A stretch of 64,000 nucleotides of DNA from Parasphingorhabdus litoris DSM 22379 (GTDB lineage Bacteria; Pseudomonadota; Alphaproteobacteria; Sphingomonadales; Sphingomonadaceae): NCBI RefSeq assembly GCF_020906275.1, contig NZ_CP086727.1:434001-498000 (forward strand), read 5' to 3'. The notes beneath the pieces were generated by a model. The model saw only the letters and a list, made by a program, of their open reading frames with translations, was not told the DNA's origin and did no database searches. Numbering within the stretch: position 1 is the first letter of the stretch; every line of letters starts with the position of its first letter. Below, one piece after another: positions 8,146 to 16,903 of the stretch. The translations under genes and the position numbers were made by a program.

Positions 8146-9507
8146 CTAAATCGCTTTGTTCCAAGGCCCCGATATAGCCAGCGTCTTTGTCGGACTATAG
8201 AGATTTACAAACATCGTGCGGCCATCGGGAGAGAAGCAGGCACCGGCAGGCTCTGTCTGAACTCTGATCCGCGCCAGAGCATAAGCTTCGCCACGTGGTG
8301 TAACGCCGCGCAGATGATTATCAACAGTCGCACTATACTGATCTTCACAAACAACCAAATGGCCATTGGGCGCGATAGTCAGGTTATCACCATAGCTGAA
8401 TTCGCGACGATCCGTTGATTCCAGAAAGAGTTGTAAAAGCGCGGGTGCGCCAGCTTCTTCTTTCTGTCCTTCATAGCGGGAGGGTCGATAACGCATGATC
8501 TGCCCTTCTTTCGCCGCTCCGCCGTTAGTGCAGCAGAAATAGAATTCGCCATCCCCATATATAATGCCCTCACCACGGGCAAATTTGATTGCGCCGTCAC
8601 GGGCGCCGCGCTCGCGCAAGTCATCCTTGGGACTTTCAACTTCGTTCACATCAACCCAGCGGACAAACTGCCACGATCCTGTTTTGAAAGTCACCTCACC
8701 CCAATTGCGGCTGTCATTATCGAGCGCTTCATCGGTAAAGGCCAGCGCCTGTAATCTACCGCCTTCAGCCAGCTTTCCCGAAACATTGGGAATGAACCGA
8801 TAAAACAAACTGTCATTACGATCTTCCGTCAGATACACGATCCCTGTCGCCGGATCGACGGCCGCTGCTTCATGATTAAATCTGCCCATGGCCTTGAGTG
8901 GGACCGGATCGACCAACCCTTCATGAGCAGCGGGCACTTCAAAAATCCAGCCGTGATCTCGTTTCACGCCCTCGCCTGCGCGTGTCATATCCTCCTCGCA
9001 ACTAAGCCAACTGCCCCAAGGTGTTGTTCCACCTGCACAGTTGCGGATGGTACCAACGAGGCTGAGATGCTCTCGCTCTACCGCCAGGCTTTCGCCATCC
9101 AGCAATAAGGTCGTAGTCCCGCCGACCAGAGGTTTCCCATCCTGACCATGGTCGTAAGTTGCCAGCGTTGAAGGGACATCTCCGAAGGGGCCGTCGTCAA
9201 AATGACTGGCTTTCAGCTCATGGTTGCGAACCAGCGCGATCTTGCCGTTCGGCATCGCAAAGCAGCCCATGCCATCGGCGCGGTCCGGGACCCGGTTGCC
9301 ATCAGACATAGCACCACGAAATTCGGAAATGACCCGATAGGAAAAACCTTCTGGCAGATCGATCAAACCGTTGGGATCGGTCTGCAATGCACCATAGCCT
9401 TTATGGGACATTGCTGCACCGGTACGCGCGAGGCTGCTATGTTGTGCAAAACCAGAAAACGCCAGAGCGGTCAGGCCTCCGGCAAAATTGCGGCGATTAA
9501 TTTGCAT
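8146..9507 (-). CDS. PhoX-family (DUF839) secreted protein
   Basis: A 453-residue exported protein. The N-terminus MQINRRNFAGGLTALAFSGFA has a twin-arginine signal (NRRNF), which favours this start over an ATG eight codons upstream; a ggtgag Shine-Dalgarno supports it. The rest resembles the DUF839/PhoX beta-propeller, with LPEGFSYRVIS, GGTTPWGSWLSCEEDM and RFNHEAAAVDPATGIVYLTED. Relatives are calcium/iron phosphatases or uncharacterised periplasmic proteins. It is convergent with the amidase gene and forms a single-gene unit. No link to the catabolic genes is evident except position. Confidence 0.85.
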   Translation of the reverse strand: MQINRRNFAGGLTALAFSGFAQHSSLARTGAAMSHKGYGALQTDPNGLIDLPEGFSYRVISEFRGAMSDGNRVPDRADGMGCFAMPNGKIALVRNHELKASHFDDGPFGDVPSTLATYDHGQDGKPLVGGTTTLLLDGESLAVEREHLSLVGTIRNCAGGTTPWGSWLSCEEDMTRAGEGVKRDHGWIFEVPAAHEGLVDPVPLKAMGRFNHEAAAVDPATGIVYLTEDRNDSLFYRFIPNVSGKLAEGGRLQALAFTDEALDNDSRNWGEVTFKTGSWQFVRWVDVNEVESPKDDLRERGARDGAIKFARGEGIIYGDGEFYFCCTNGGAAKEGQIMRYRPSRYEGQKEEAGAPALLQLFLESTDRREFSYGDNLTIAPNGHLVVCEDQYSATVDNHLRGVTPRGEAYALARIRVQTEPAGACFSPDGRTMFVNLYSPTKTLAISGPWNKAI

Positions 9508-9606
9508 GTTGCTCACCCTGTCAGTGGTCACTTTCCTATCGAATATAGTGCCAACTTATCCATTCAACATGACAGATTCTTGAAAGGGAGCGATAGAATT
9601 GGAACA

Positions 9607-10566
9607 TTAATTCCCTTGTTGCATGCCTGCCATCCTGATCGCCAGCGCAGGATCGGTCGGATCGGTCCAATCCTGCCGGGCTGCCCATTCGGCCAGTGGG
9701 GTCGGCCGGGTTTTGAAATGTTTCGCCATTTCCGCTGGATCAGCAATGAGCGGCGACACTGGTTGTTCATTATAGAAACTGTAGAAACTTGCCATGCCGC
9801 TATAAATTGATTTGGGTTCGACGGTGGCCGAACCGGTAACAAGCAGGCTCATCGCAGATGCAAACTCATTTGGTGTCATGCTCTTGAACGTAATCGGTTT
9901 GCCGGCGGCTTCGCTAAGGATCGCAGCAACTTCATCACCGACTAGGGCTTGTGGCCCGCCAACTGCGTAGCGCCCGCTCGGTAGATTATCATTTTGCAGC
10001 GCTTCAACCATGAAGGCGGCGACATCATCCAAACAGATCCACGAAATTTTCAAATCCGGCTTAGCGGGATAAGCAAATATCGAACTGTTGACGATGGAAG
10101 GCTTGTTCCAGCTCCGGATCATATTATCCATGAAGACTTTGGTCTCGAAAATCGCATATTCGATGCCACTTTCGATTATCGCTTTCTCTATGGCCCGACG
10201 GCCGTCATGGGCCGGGTTGCCATTATCTTCATCGGCTACATAGCAGCTGGTATTGAAGACGATTTTGCACATACTGCTCGCCTTGGCCGCGGCTGCAATA
10301 TTGCGACCAAGCTGGGTGGCTTTGTCGAGATCGAATACGAAAGGCAGGTGCATTGCTATTGCATCCATGCCCTGTGCAGCGGCAATCATCGACTGCTCAT
10401 CGTAAAGATCGGCTTCAACCGTTTCGACATCCGCAAATGGTGTGTTGGCGAGTGCGGCTGTATTGCGCAGAGCTGCCACTGGATGCAGGCCAGCTGCGAG
10501 CAATCGTTCTAACAAAGGATGGCCTTGGTCGCCAGTTGCACCGATGGTCAATATTCTGATGGTCAT
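9607..10566 (-). CDS. NmrA-like NAD(P)-binding (atypical SDR) protein
   Basis: A 319-residue atypical short-chain dehydrogenase of the NmrA/QOR2 group. The N-terminal GATGDQGHPLLERLL is the dinucleotide loop, followed by FNTSCYVADE, a substrate-side FETKVFMDNMIRSW segment and ISWICLDDVAAFMVEAL. Such proteins reduce quinones or enones or sense NADP(H). The Tyr-x3-Lys motif of classical SDRs is not visible. It lies 29 bases downstream of the KstD-like flavoprotein at 10596-12215 and probably shares its transcript. Substrate unknown. Confidence 0.82.
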   Translation of the reverse strand: MTIRILTIGATGDQGHPLLERLLAAGLHPVAALRNTAALANTPFADVETVEADLYDEQSMIAAAQGMDAIAMHLPFVFDLDKATQLGRNIAAAAKASSMCKIVFNTSCYVADEDNGNPAHDGRRAIEKAIIESGIEYAIFETKVFMDNMIRSWNKPSIVNSSIFAYPAKPDLKISWICLDDVAAFMVEALQNDNLPSGRYAVGGPQALVGDEVAAILSEAAGKPITFKSMTPNEFASAMSLLVTGSATVEPKSIYSGMASFYSFYNEQPVSPLIADPAEMAKHFKTRPTPLAEWAARQDWTDPTDPALAIRMAGMQQGN

Positions 10567-10595
10567 TTCCTCTTCTTGAACAGGTTGATTGTTGG

Positions 10596-12215
10596 TCAGC
10601 TGTTGATCCGCCGGGCAGCAGAGCGGCCAGCAATATATCCGAAGGTCAAGGCGGGGCCGAGGGTCCCGCCGGCGCCTGCATAAACCCCGCCGGTTGGACA
10701 GCTGATAACGTTGCCGGCTGCGAACAGGCCGGGAATTGGCTCTCCTTCATGATCAAGCACCTGCGCTGATCCATCGGTTCTGGCACCGCCATTGGTACCG
10801 AGCGCACCCATACGGATTTCCACTGCATAAAAGGGACCATTGGTAATTGCGCCCAATGTCGCGGATGCGCCTTCGCGTGACCTGTCCCCGTAAAAGCGAT
10901 CATAGGCACTTTCGCCACGACCAAAATCAGGATCATGACCCTTGATGGCATGGGCGTTGAAATGGGAGACGGTTTCCATCAATTGCTTGCTATCCATATC
11001 CAACGCAGCGCCAAGACTTTCCAAATCATCTGCGCTTGTGATCCAGTCCGGTAGCGGATCACCGGGCATCACGGAGGCTAGAGGATAGCGGGACAGATAT
11101 TGTGAATCGAAAATCAGATAAGCAGGTAAATTGGGATAGGCATATGTTGCCGGATCAAATTGATGAAACGCCCCCGCCAGCGCTGAATAGTTATTGGCTT
11201 CGTTGCAAAAGCGCTTGCCAGCGGCATTGACCATAATGGTATGCGGCAAGGTTCGTTCGATCAAAACCGGCATGGAACGTTGTTCGCCGCCTTCCCATTT
11301 CACATCCGGCATAGAGAGGGTAGGCACCCACCATGCGCTGGTCATATTGCCAAGGCTGGCCCCGGCTGCCATTGCCATTTTTAGACCATCACCCTGGTTG
11401 GTTGGTGGTGAGGCAGGGGCATCAAGGGGGCCACGCAGAAAAGCTTGTTTCAACTCCTCATTCCACTCAAATCCGCCAGTCGCGAGGATCACAGCTTGTG
11501 AAGCGTTGACAGTCAGATCGCCATTATCGCGACGTATTCTTGCACCTGTCACACGACCATTTTCGACAACCAGGCGGTAGCCATCTACATCCAATAAAGG
11601 CTCAATTCCCCGATCAAGACAGGCCTTTAGCAACCGTCCAATCAAAGCCTGTCCCCACCCGCGCAAATCTTCGTCTTCGCGGCGTGCCATCTCGGATGGA
11701 TCAATCTGTCCAGTGCCGCCACCCAGCGGCGTTTCTCGCAACATCATGCGCGGTGCGGGGCCATGCTCAAAAACCTTCTGAGCCCATTCGCCGAGCGCAG
11801 AAAAATCGAACAGATCATTGTCCAGCGCGCGGCCGCCATCTGGCTTGGCTCCGGGGCGATCGAGATAATAGTCAGGATAGCCTTCCAGCAAGCTGAGTCT
11901 CGCCGCGTCGAGATCTTCGAGAAAACTTAAAGCGCGTGGGCTTTCTTCGACAAAGGCAGATAGTGCAACTTCATCTATATCGCCCTGATCGAGAGAGCGG
12001 AAATAGGCGAGCGCGTCCTCGCGGCTGTCTTCGATACCATGAACCTGCATCTGCCGATTGCCGGGTATCCAAACGATACCGCCAGATATCGCAGCGGTAC
12101 CGCCCAGCTTTGGCTGCTTTTCGATGACCGTTACGCTCGCACCAGCCTCATGTGCTGCTAGAGCAGCGGTCAGGCCGGCCGCACCAGCCCCGATGACCAG
12201 AACATCTGTGTTCAT
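10596..12215 (-). CDS. FAD-dependent oxidoreductase, fumarate reductase/3-ketosteroid dehydrogenase type
   Basis: A 539-residue flavoprotein with an N-terminal Rossmann motif VIGAGAAGLTAALAAHEAG, TAAISGGIVWIP, and the C-terminal FAD/active-site segment GGVYAGAGGTLGPALTFGYIAGRSAA typical of the FAD_binding_2 family that includes KstD and flavocytochrome c fumarate reductases. It would insert or reduce a C=C bond next to a carbonyl. A gggag Shine-Dalgarno precedes the ATG. It is first in a leftward two-gene unit with the NmrA-like reductase and lies 97 bases beyond the end of the CoA-transferase at 12313. Its substrate could be an unsaturated cyclic intermediate; that is a guess. Confidence 0.88.
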   Translation of the reverse strand: MNTDVLVIGAGAAGLTAALAAHEAGASVTVIEKQPKLGGTAAISGGIVWIPGNRQMQVHGIEDSREDALAYFRSLDQGDIDEVALSAFVEESPRALSFLEDLDAARLSLLEGYPDYYLDRPGAKPDGGRALDNDLFDFSALGEWAQKVFEHGPAPRMMLRETPLGGGTGQIDPSEMARREDEDLRGWGQALIGRLLKACLDRGIEPLLDVDGYRLVVENGRVTGARIRRDNGDLTVNASQAVILATGGFEWNEELKQAFLRGPLDAPASPPTNQGDGLKMAMAAGASLGNMTSAWWVPTLSMPDVKWEGGEQRSMPVLIERTLPHTIMVNAAGKRFCNEANNYSALAGAFHQFDPATYAYPNLPAYLIFDSQYLSRYPLASVMPGDPLPDWITSADDLESLGAALDMDSKQLMETVSHFNAHAIKGHDPDFGRGESAYDRFYGDRSREGASATLGAITNGPFYAVEIRMGALGTNGGARTDGSAQVLDHEGEPIPGLFAAGNVISCPTGGVYAGAGGTLGPALTFGYIAGRSAARRINS

Positions 12216-12312
12216 GGCATTGGATCTCCCTCTTTAGTGTGCAGAGTAAGAGAGATCGTCCGTACAGGGCCACTGTTACTTTTGTGCCAGAGAGTATTGA
12301 CCCGAAGTCAGA

Positions 12313-13488
12313 TTAATTGACTGTGCCAGCATCCTTTAGAATCTGGATCTGTTCCTGGTTTAAACCGAGTTCATTCAAAATCGCATCGCTATGTTCGCCG
12401 ATGGTTGATAGTTTGGCAGATGCAGATGGCCGTGCTCCGTCCATTTCAATCGGAAGCGATGGTAGCTTGGTCTGTTCTCCATTTGCCAGAGAGACGGGCT
12501 CTAGGCCGCCGCTGGCGTTGAGATGCGGATCGTCAAACATATCTTCTGGGCGCGCAATTGGTGCAAAAGGCAGACCGGTTCCTTCGAGCTTGGCGATCAG
12601 TTCATCCCGCCCAAAGCCGGCAATGAGTTCACGAATCTGCGGCATGATCCTGTCGCGCGCTGCAACCCGGTTGTTATTCTCGCGAATGCTTTCATCGGCC
12701 CATAGATCATCCAGAGCGAATAGCTTGCAGAATTTTTCCCACAGTGCATCGGTCACTACGCCGATAAAAATCGGCTCATCCTTGGTCTGAAACACATCAT
12801 AAATTGCCCAAGCCGAGATGCGAGCGGGCATGGGGTCGGCCGCTTTTCCGGTTACTGCCTTTTGCGCCATATGCTGACCAATCAGATAGACGGTGGTTTC
12901 AAAAAGAGAGCTTTGCACCTTTTGCCCCTTGCCGGTTTGGTGGCGCTCTTCCACCGCCGCCAATATTGCGATTACTCCGAACATGCCGCCGGTAACATCG
13001 ATGACACTGGAACCCGCACGCAGGGGTTGGCCTGGCGGTCCTGTCATATAGGCAAGTCCACCCATCATTTGGGCCACTTCGTCAAGCGCCGTACGATTTT
13101 CATAGGGGCCGGGAAGGAACCCTTTTTCCGACGCATAGATTAACCGATCATTGGTCTTGGCGAGCTCTTCATAGCCCAACCCCAGACGATCCATGGCGCC
13201 GGGGCGGTAATTTTCGACCAATATGTCGGCGCTTTCAACCAGCTGCCGGGCAATGCCGAGTCCCTCGGAGTCTTTCAGGTTAAGCGAAATGCTTTGCTTG
13301 TGCCGATTATACATCGGGAAATAGCCCGAACCGGAACCAACCAGATTGCGGGTCCGGTCACCGCCAATGGGTTCGACGCGGATCACGTCTGCACCCAGTG
13401 AGGCAAGGATCGCGCCGACTGCTGGCCCCATGACCATATGGGTGAATTCGATGACTTTCAGTCCAGCAAGGGGTGTTGGTGTTTTCAT
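12313..13488 (-). CDS. Class III (CaiB/BaiF) CoA-transferase
   Basis: A 391-residue family III CoA-transferase. It shows GADVIRVEPIGGDRTRN near the N-terminus, NLKDSEGLGIARQLVESADILVENYRP, and the probable catalytic Asp in SSVIDVTGGMFG near residue 165. The start overlaps the stop of the lyase (ATGA, 13485-13488), so the two are translationally coupled. It is the last gene of the six-gene leftward operon starting at 18282. In context it should activate the hydroxy-dicarboxylate made by LeuCD so that the adjacent lyase can cleave it. Donor and acceptor acids are not known. Confidence 0.9.
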   Translation of the reverse strand: MKTPTPLAGLKVIEFTHMVMGPAVGAILASLGADVIRVEPIGGDRTRNLVGSGSGYFPMYNRHKQSISLNLKDSEGLGIARQLVESADILVENYRPGAMDRLGLGYEELAKTNDRLIYASEKGFLPGPYENRTALDEVAQMMGGLAYMTGPPGQPLRAGSSVIDVTGGMFGVIAILAAVEERHQTGKGQKVQSSLFETTVYLIGQHMAQKAVTGKAADPMPARISAWAIYDVFQTKDEPIFIGVVTDALWEKFCKLFALDDLWADESIRENNNRVAARDRIMPQIRELIAGFGRDELIAKLEGTGLPFAPIARPEDMFDDPHLNASGGLEPVSLANGEQTKLPSLPIEMDGARPSASAKLSTIGEHSDAILNELGLNQEQIQILKDAGTVN

Positions 13489-14417
13489 GCTGCGGTCCTT
13501 TCAAATCCGAGCGGTAGGCCTGCGTCGGGTGTGAAGCCGTAAAGCGGTTCGCCGGGCAGGGCTGCTGCAATAATATCCCTTACTTTCAGCAGCTTGTCGA
13601 GGTCGATGCCCGTGTTGATGCCCATGGCTTCGAGCATGAATACCAGATCCTCGGTTACGATATTACCCGAGGCACCCGGTGCGAAAGGACAACCGCCCAG
13701 ACCGCCAAGAGACGCATCAAAAGTGGTAATGCCTTCTTCCAGTCCGGCCATGACATTGGCCAAGCCAAGCCCGCGCGTGTTGTGGAGGTGCAGCGTGTTG
13801 AGCTTGTCAGCGCCGATGACACCTTTAATCTGGCGGACCATTCGCGTGACCTGTGCTGGGTTGGCATAGCCTGTGGTATCGGACAGGCCGACCTCGGCGA
13901 CACCGGCTTCGATGGCCGCTTCCGCTAGGCGTGCAACCTGATCTTCGCTAACCGGGCCTTCGATGGTGCAGCCGAAAGCGGTGGAAAGTCCCACTTCGAA
14001 ATGGGGGCGGCGTCCTTCGGGCTGCGCAGCGACCAGATCGGCAATCGCTTTGATCTCGGCAAGCATGGCTGGATGGTCCTTGCGGACATTCTTGATGCTG
14101 TGGGTTTCGGACATCGAAAAAGGGATCGACATCTTGTCGACGCCAGCGGCAACAGCGCGCTCTGCGCCTTTCAGATTGGGAATCAACGCAACAACGTCTA
14201 GATCAGGTAAGGTCTTGGCATAGGCGACAATCTCGGCGGTATCCGCCATTTGGGGTAGCAAGGTGGGCGGCACAAAGCTCCCCACTTCAATCTCGCTCAC
14301 GCCCGCTTCTGCTTCCGCTTTGATCCATGCCTTTTTGGCTTCGGTGGGCATCACGGCATCGACACTTTGCAGACCGTCGCGAGGTCCAACTTCGCTGATT
14401 GTGACAGATGGGGTCAT
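13485..14417 (-). CDS. HMG-CoA lyase-like (DRE-TIM metallolyase) enzyme
   Basis: A 310-residue lyase with SEVGPRDGLQ near the N-terminus, HLHNTRGLGLANV (metal-binding histidines) and the catalytic Cys in GGLGGCPFAPGASGN. The ATG at 14417 overlaps the LeuD stop (ATGA) and matches the family N-terminus; a longer frame to 14471 would run into leuD. Family members split HMG-CoA or citramalyl-CoA-type thioesters into acetyl-CoA or propionyl-CoA plus a 2-oxo or 3-oxo acid. Placed between LeuCD and a CoA-transferase, it likely cleaves an alkylmalyl-CoA. It is a paralogue of 394-1314. Confidence 0.9.
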   Translation of the reverse strand: MTPSVTISEVGPRDGLQSVDAVMPTEAKKAWIKAEAEAGVSEIEVGSFVPPTLLPQMADTAEIVAYAKTLPDLDVVALIPNLKGAERAVAAGVDKMSIPFSMSETHSIKNVRKDHPAMLAEIKAIADLVAAQPEGRRPHFEVGLSTAFGCTIEGPVSEDQVARLAEAAIEAGVAEVGLSDTTGYANPAQVTRMVRQIKGVIGADKLNTLHLHNTRGLGLANVMAGLEEGITTFDASLGGLGGCPFAPGASGNIVTEDLVFMLEAMGINTGIDLDKLLKVRDIIAAALPGEPLYGFTPDAGLPLGFERTAA

Positions 14418-15031
14418 TGACTGGCTCCTAGGTATATCCATGGCCGCTTTGCGCGGTCGACCGTTTGCCATGCGGCAATTTCGTTGGCCATTTTTAAACT
14501 AAGGTCGATAGCGTCCAATCCCTCCAGCAACATTGCTTTGGGTTCTTCGTCAATCGGGAAGGGCCAGCTTTGAGCTGCATTGATGCTGACTTTTTCGGCT
14601 GCCAGATCAATCGTGACCGGTTGGCTTGCCTTTTCAATGGCATTGATGGCTGCTGCATCGAGAACCGCCGGCAAAATGCCGTTGCGGACGCAATTGCCGG
14701 CAAAAATCGGTGCGAAGCTTGGTGCAATAACAGCACGGAAACCATATTCTGCCAAAGCCCAGACAGCATGCTCGCGGCTTGATCCGCAACCAAAATTGGC
14801 ACCGCCAAGAATGATCTGGCTATCTGCAAAATGGGGATCGTTGAGCACAAAATCCGGATTCGGATCACGGCCGCCAATTGCAGAATAGCGCCACCCGGCA
14901 AACAGACCGTCAGCAAGTCCTGTTTTTCCTGTGCTCTTCATCTCGCGAGAGGGAATGATCTGGTCCGTATCGATATTGTTACGGATCAACGGCATGGGAA
15001 GAGAAGTCAGTGTGGTGAACGGCTCTGCCAT
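14414..15031 (-). CDS. leuD: Isopropylmalate/alkylmaleate hydratase small subunit (LeuD-like)
   Basis: A 205-residue swivelling domain of the aconitase family. NNIDTDQIIPSRE and the substrate loop GGANFGCGSSREHAVWAL are both present. It starts at an ATG overlapping the leuC stop (ATGA), with a GTG one codon earlier as alternative. It pairs with LeuC at 15031-16431. Because it lies in a catabolic operon with a CoA-transferase, a lyase and, divergently, imide/amide hydrolases, it is probably a maleate-type hydratase (compare dimethylmaleate hydratase DmdAB) and not the leucine biosynthesis enzyme. The family is certain; the substrate is inferred. Confidence 0.9.
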   Translation of the reverse strand: MAEPFTTLTSLPMPLIRNNIDTDQIIPSREMKSTGKTGLADGLFAGWRYSAIGGRDPNPDFVLNDPHFADSQIILGGANFGCGSSREHAVWALAEYGFRAVIAPSFAPIFAGNCVRNGILPAVLDAAAINAIEKASQPVTIDLAAEKVSINAAQSWPFPIDEEPKAMLLEGLDAIDLSLKMANEIAAWQTVDRAKRPWIYLGASQ

Positions 15032-16431
15032 CACAACAGCTCCCGCACATCGGCAATGGCACCGGCCAGCGCACTGGCCACCACCGTTTCGGGGCTGGCA
15101 ATATGGGTTTTGACACCCGGACCCTGACGACTCTCAAAATTGCGGTTGGTGGTCGAGATCACCCGTGATCCCGCTTCAAAACTCTCGCCACCGGCATAGA
15201 AACACATCGAGCAGCCACTTTCCCGCCACTCAAAGCCCGCATCACGAAAAATTTTGTCAATCCCTTCTGCTTCTGCTTCGCGCTTCACGCGAGATGAACC
15301 GGGAACACAGATGGCTTTGATGTGATCGGCGATTTTCTTGCCCTCTAACAGCGCGCTGGCGCGGCGCAGGTCGGACAGGCGGCTGTTCGTGCAACTGCCG
15401 ATAAAAGCGGCATCTATCGGTTTTCCAGCAAGACTCTCACCTTTCTCCAGTGCCATATATTGAAGCGGCCGGTCGCCCGCCGTTTCGGGTAACGTGCTGT
15501 CGATCTCGACACTATGTTCCGGACTGGTGCCCCAGCTGACCATCGGCCCAATGGCGCTAGAATCGATCTCAATTTCAGCATCGAATACTGCATCCGCATC
15601 GCTGGCCAACTTCTTCCAGCTAGTGACGGCTTGATCCCAAAGCGCATCTTTCGGAGCATAGCGCCGCCCCTCAAGATAAGCGAAAGTTTTGGCGTCAGGG
15701 GCGATAAAACCCGACATGGCGGAAAATTCCGTTGCCATGTTGCACAGGGTCATCCGTCCTTCCATGTCGAGCGCTTCAACCGCATCTCCGGCAAATTCGA
15801 CCGCATGCCCTTTGCCGCCTGCCGCGCCATGGCGGGCGATCAGGGTCATAATCATGTCTTTGGCGGTAACGCCTTTTGAAACCTGACCCGAAAATCGAAC
15901 GCGCATCGATTTGGGTTTGTTCAATCGCAGCGTTCCCGTCGCCATCGCATGTTCTGCTTCCGATGACCCTATACCCCATGCCAGCGCTCCAAAAGCGCCC
16001 TGCGTACATGTATGGCTGTCTGGTGCCACCAATGTACATCCTGGCAAAACAATGCCGAGTTCTGGGGAAATGACATGAACAATTCCCTGGTCCGGGTCAT
16101 TCACATCAAACAGTGCGATGCCGGCTGCATTGGCGGCGGCGCGTGTTTCGGTGATGAAAGCCTGACCACCTGGCATCAGGGTCTTGTCCGTCCGCCCGGG
16201 GCGGGTATCGACAATATGGTCTGTAACAGCGAAAACCCGGGCTGGATCAGCCACTGAACGTCCCGCTTCCCTCAAAGCGTTTAACGCAGAGGCCCCGGTA
16301 CGTTCGTGCAGGAATATCCGGTCTATAGCCACAAGTGCGCCGCCGCCCGGCAAGGCAGCGACGACTTGGCTATCCCATAATTTGTCAAAAAGGCTTAATG
16401 CTTCAGGCAGGAACGGCCCCCATTTCGGCAT
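15031..16431 (-). CDS. leuC: Isopropylmalate/alkylmaleate hydratase large subunit (LeuC-like)
   Basis: The 466-residue catalytic subunit contains the three [4Fe-4S] cysteines: Cys347 in GSCTNSR, and Cys407 and Cys410 in SGCSMC. It also has the family stretches SLFDKLWDSQVV, VAPDSHTCTQGAFGA and SWGTSPEHS. The ATG at 16431 is preferred to a TTG at 16434; either way it overlaps the upstream gene by about 29 bases. With LeuD it would reversibly add water to a cis-configured unsaturated diacid. The operon setting argues for a catabolic dimethylmaleate- or citraconate-hydratase-like activity. A fourth cysteine-rich or regulatory part is not seen. Confidence 0.92.
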   Translation of the reverse strand: MPKWGPFLPEALSLFDKLWDSQVVAALPGGGALVAIDRIFLHERTGASALNALREAGRSVADPARVFAVTDHIVDTRPGRTDKTLMPGGQAFITETRAAANAAGIALFDVNDPDQGIVHVISPELGIVLPGCTLVAPDSHTCTQGAFGALAWGIGSSEAEHAMATGTLRLNKPKSMRVRFSGQVSKGVTAKDMIMTLIARHGAAGGKGHAVEFAGDAVEALDMEGRMTLCNMATEFSAMSGFIAPDAKTFAYLEGRRYAPKDALWDQAVTSWKKLASDADAVFDAEIEIDSSAIGPMVSWGTSPEHSVEIDSTLPETAGDRPLQYMALEKGESLAGKPIDAAFIGSCTNSRLSDLRRASALLEGKKIADHIKAICVPGSSRVKREAEAEGIDKIFRDAGFEWRESGCSMCFYAGGESFEAGSRVISTTNRNFESRQGPGVKTHIASPETVVASALAGAIADVRELL

Positions 16432-16903
16432 CAATAGAGCGCCAGTCCTTGGTCACGAAAACCTCCTGTATCGCTGTCCGGGTTTCCAATAAACCGTTGC
16501 GGATCCAATGCCATGTCCGGCACCGGTTCTGGCCATCGTCGGAAATCTGGATCTGTTCATAGAGATAAAGAGACGGATCGCCCTGCCTTTGCCAATAAAG
16601 CATCACTGTGCGGTTATATTCATCCAACGGCACTTCTGCGGCCCAACCTTTTATCAGATCATTGTCCCACCATACCCGCTTGTCGCGATATTCGGCTGGA
16701 AATTCCCGAATCTCCGTCTTGCCATCTGCCCAAGTATAATGGTTGGTCTGATGATAGGGGATATCTCCTTGATCAGGAAAACGGCACAGCAGGCGAGAGG
16801 CGTGCTCGTCAATTTTCTCATTCTGCGCATTGAAATAGGTGTAGGTGCCGTCCCAAACGCCTTCATGGCGGGCCAAAAGCGGCATGTCTTCTCTGATTCC
16901 CAT
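16403..16903 (-). CDS. Lipocalin-like (DUF3598-type) protein 1
   Basis: A 166-residue protein without signal peptide. It begins with LLARHEGVWDGTYTYFNAQNEKIDEH and continues through aromatic beta-strands (QTNHYTWADGKTEIREFPAEY, RVWWDNDLIKGWAAEVPLD) to a conserved end RCRTWHWIRNGLL. The pattern fits a beta-barrel binding fold of the DUF3598 type. A paralogue at 35656-36120 shares HEG(V/I)WxGxY, WWDN and R(C/A)RTWHW. It overlaps leuC and its own start overlaps the hydrolase stop (TAATG), so it belongs to the operon. A ligand-binding or isomerase role is possible; no function is proven. Confidence 0.75.
   Translation of the reverse strand: MGIREDMPLLARHEGVWDGTYTYFNAQNEKIDEHASRLLCRFPDQGDIPYHQTNHYTWADGKTEIREFPAEYRDKRVWWDNDLIKGWAAEVPLDEYNRTVMLYWQRQGDPSLYLYEQIQISDDGQNRCRTWHWIRNGLLETRTAIQEVFVTKDWRSIDAEMGAVPA

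Noticed and set aside
14414..16431. LeuCD as the leucine biosynthesis enzyme
   Set aside because: No leuA or leuB nearby; the operon contains CoA-transferase and lyase genes under the island operator, pointing to a catabolic hydratase.
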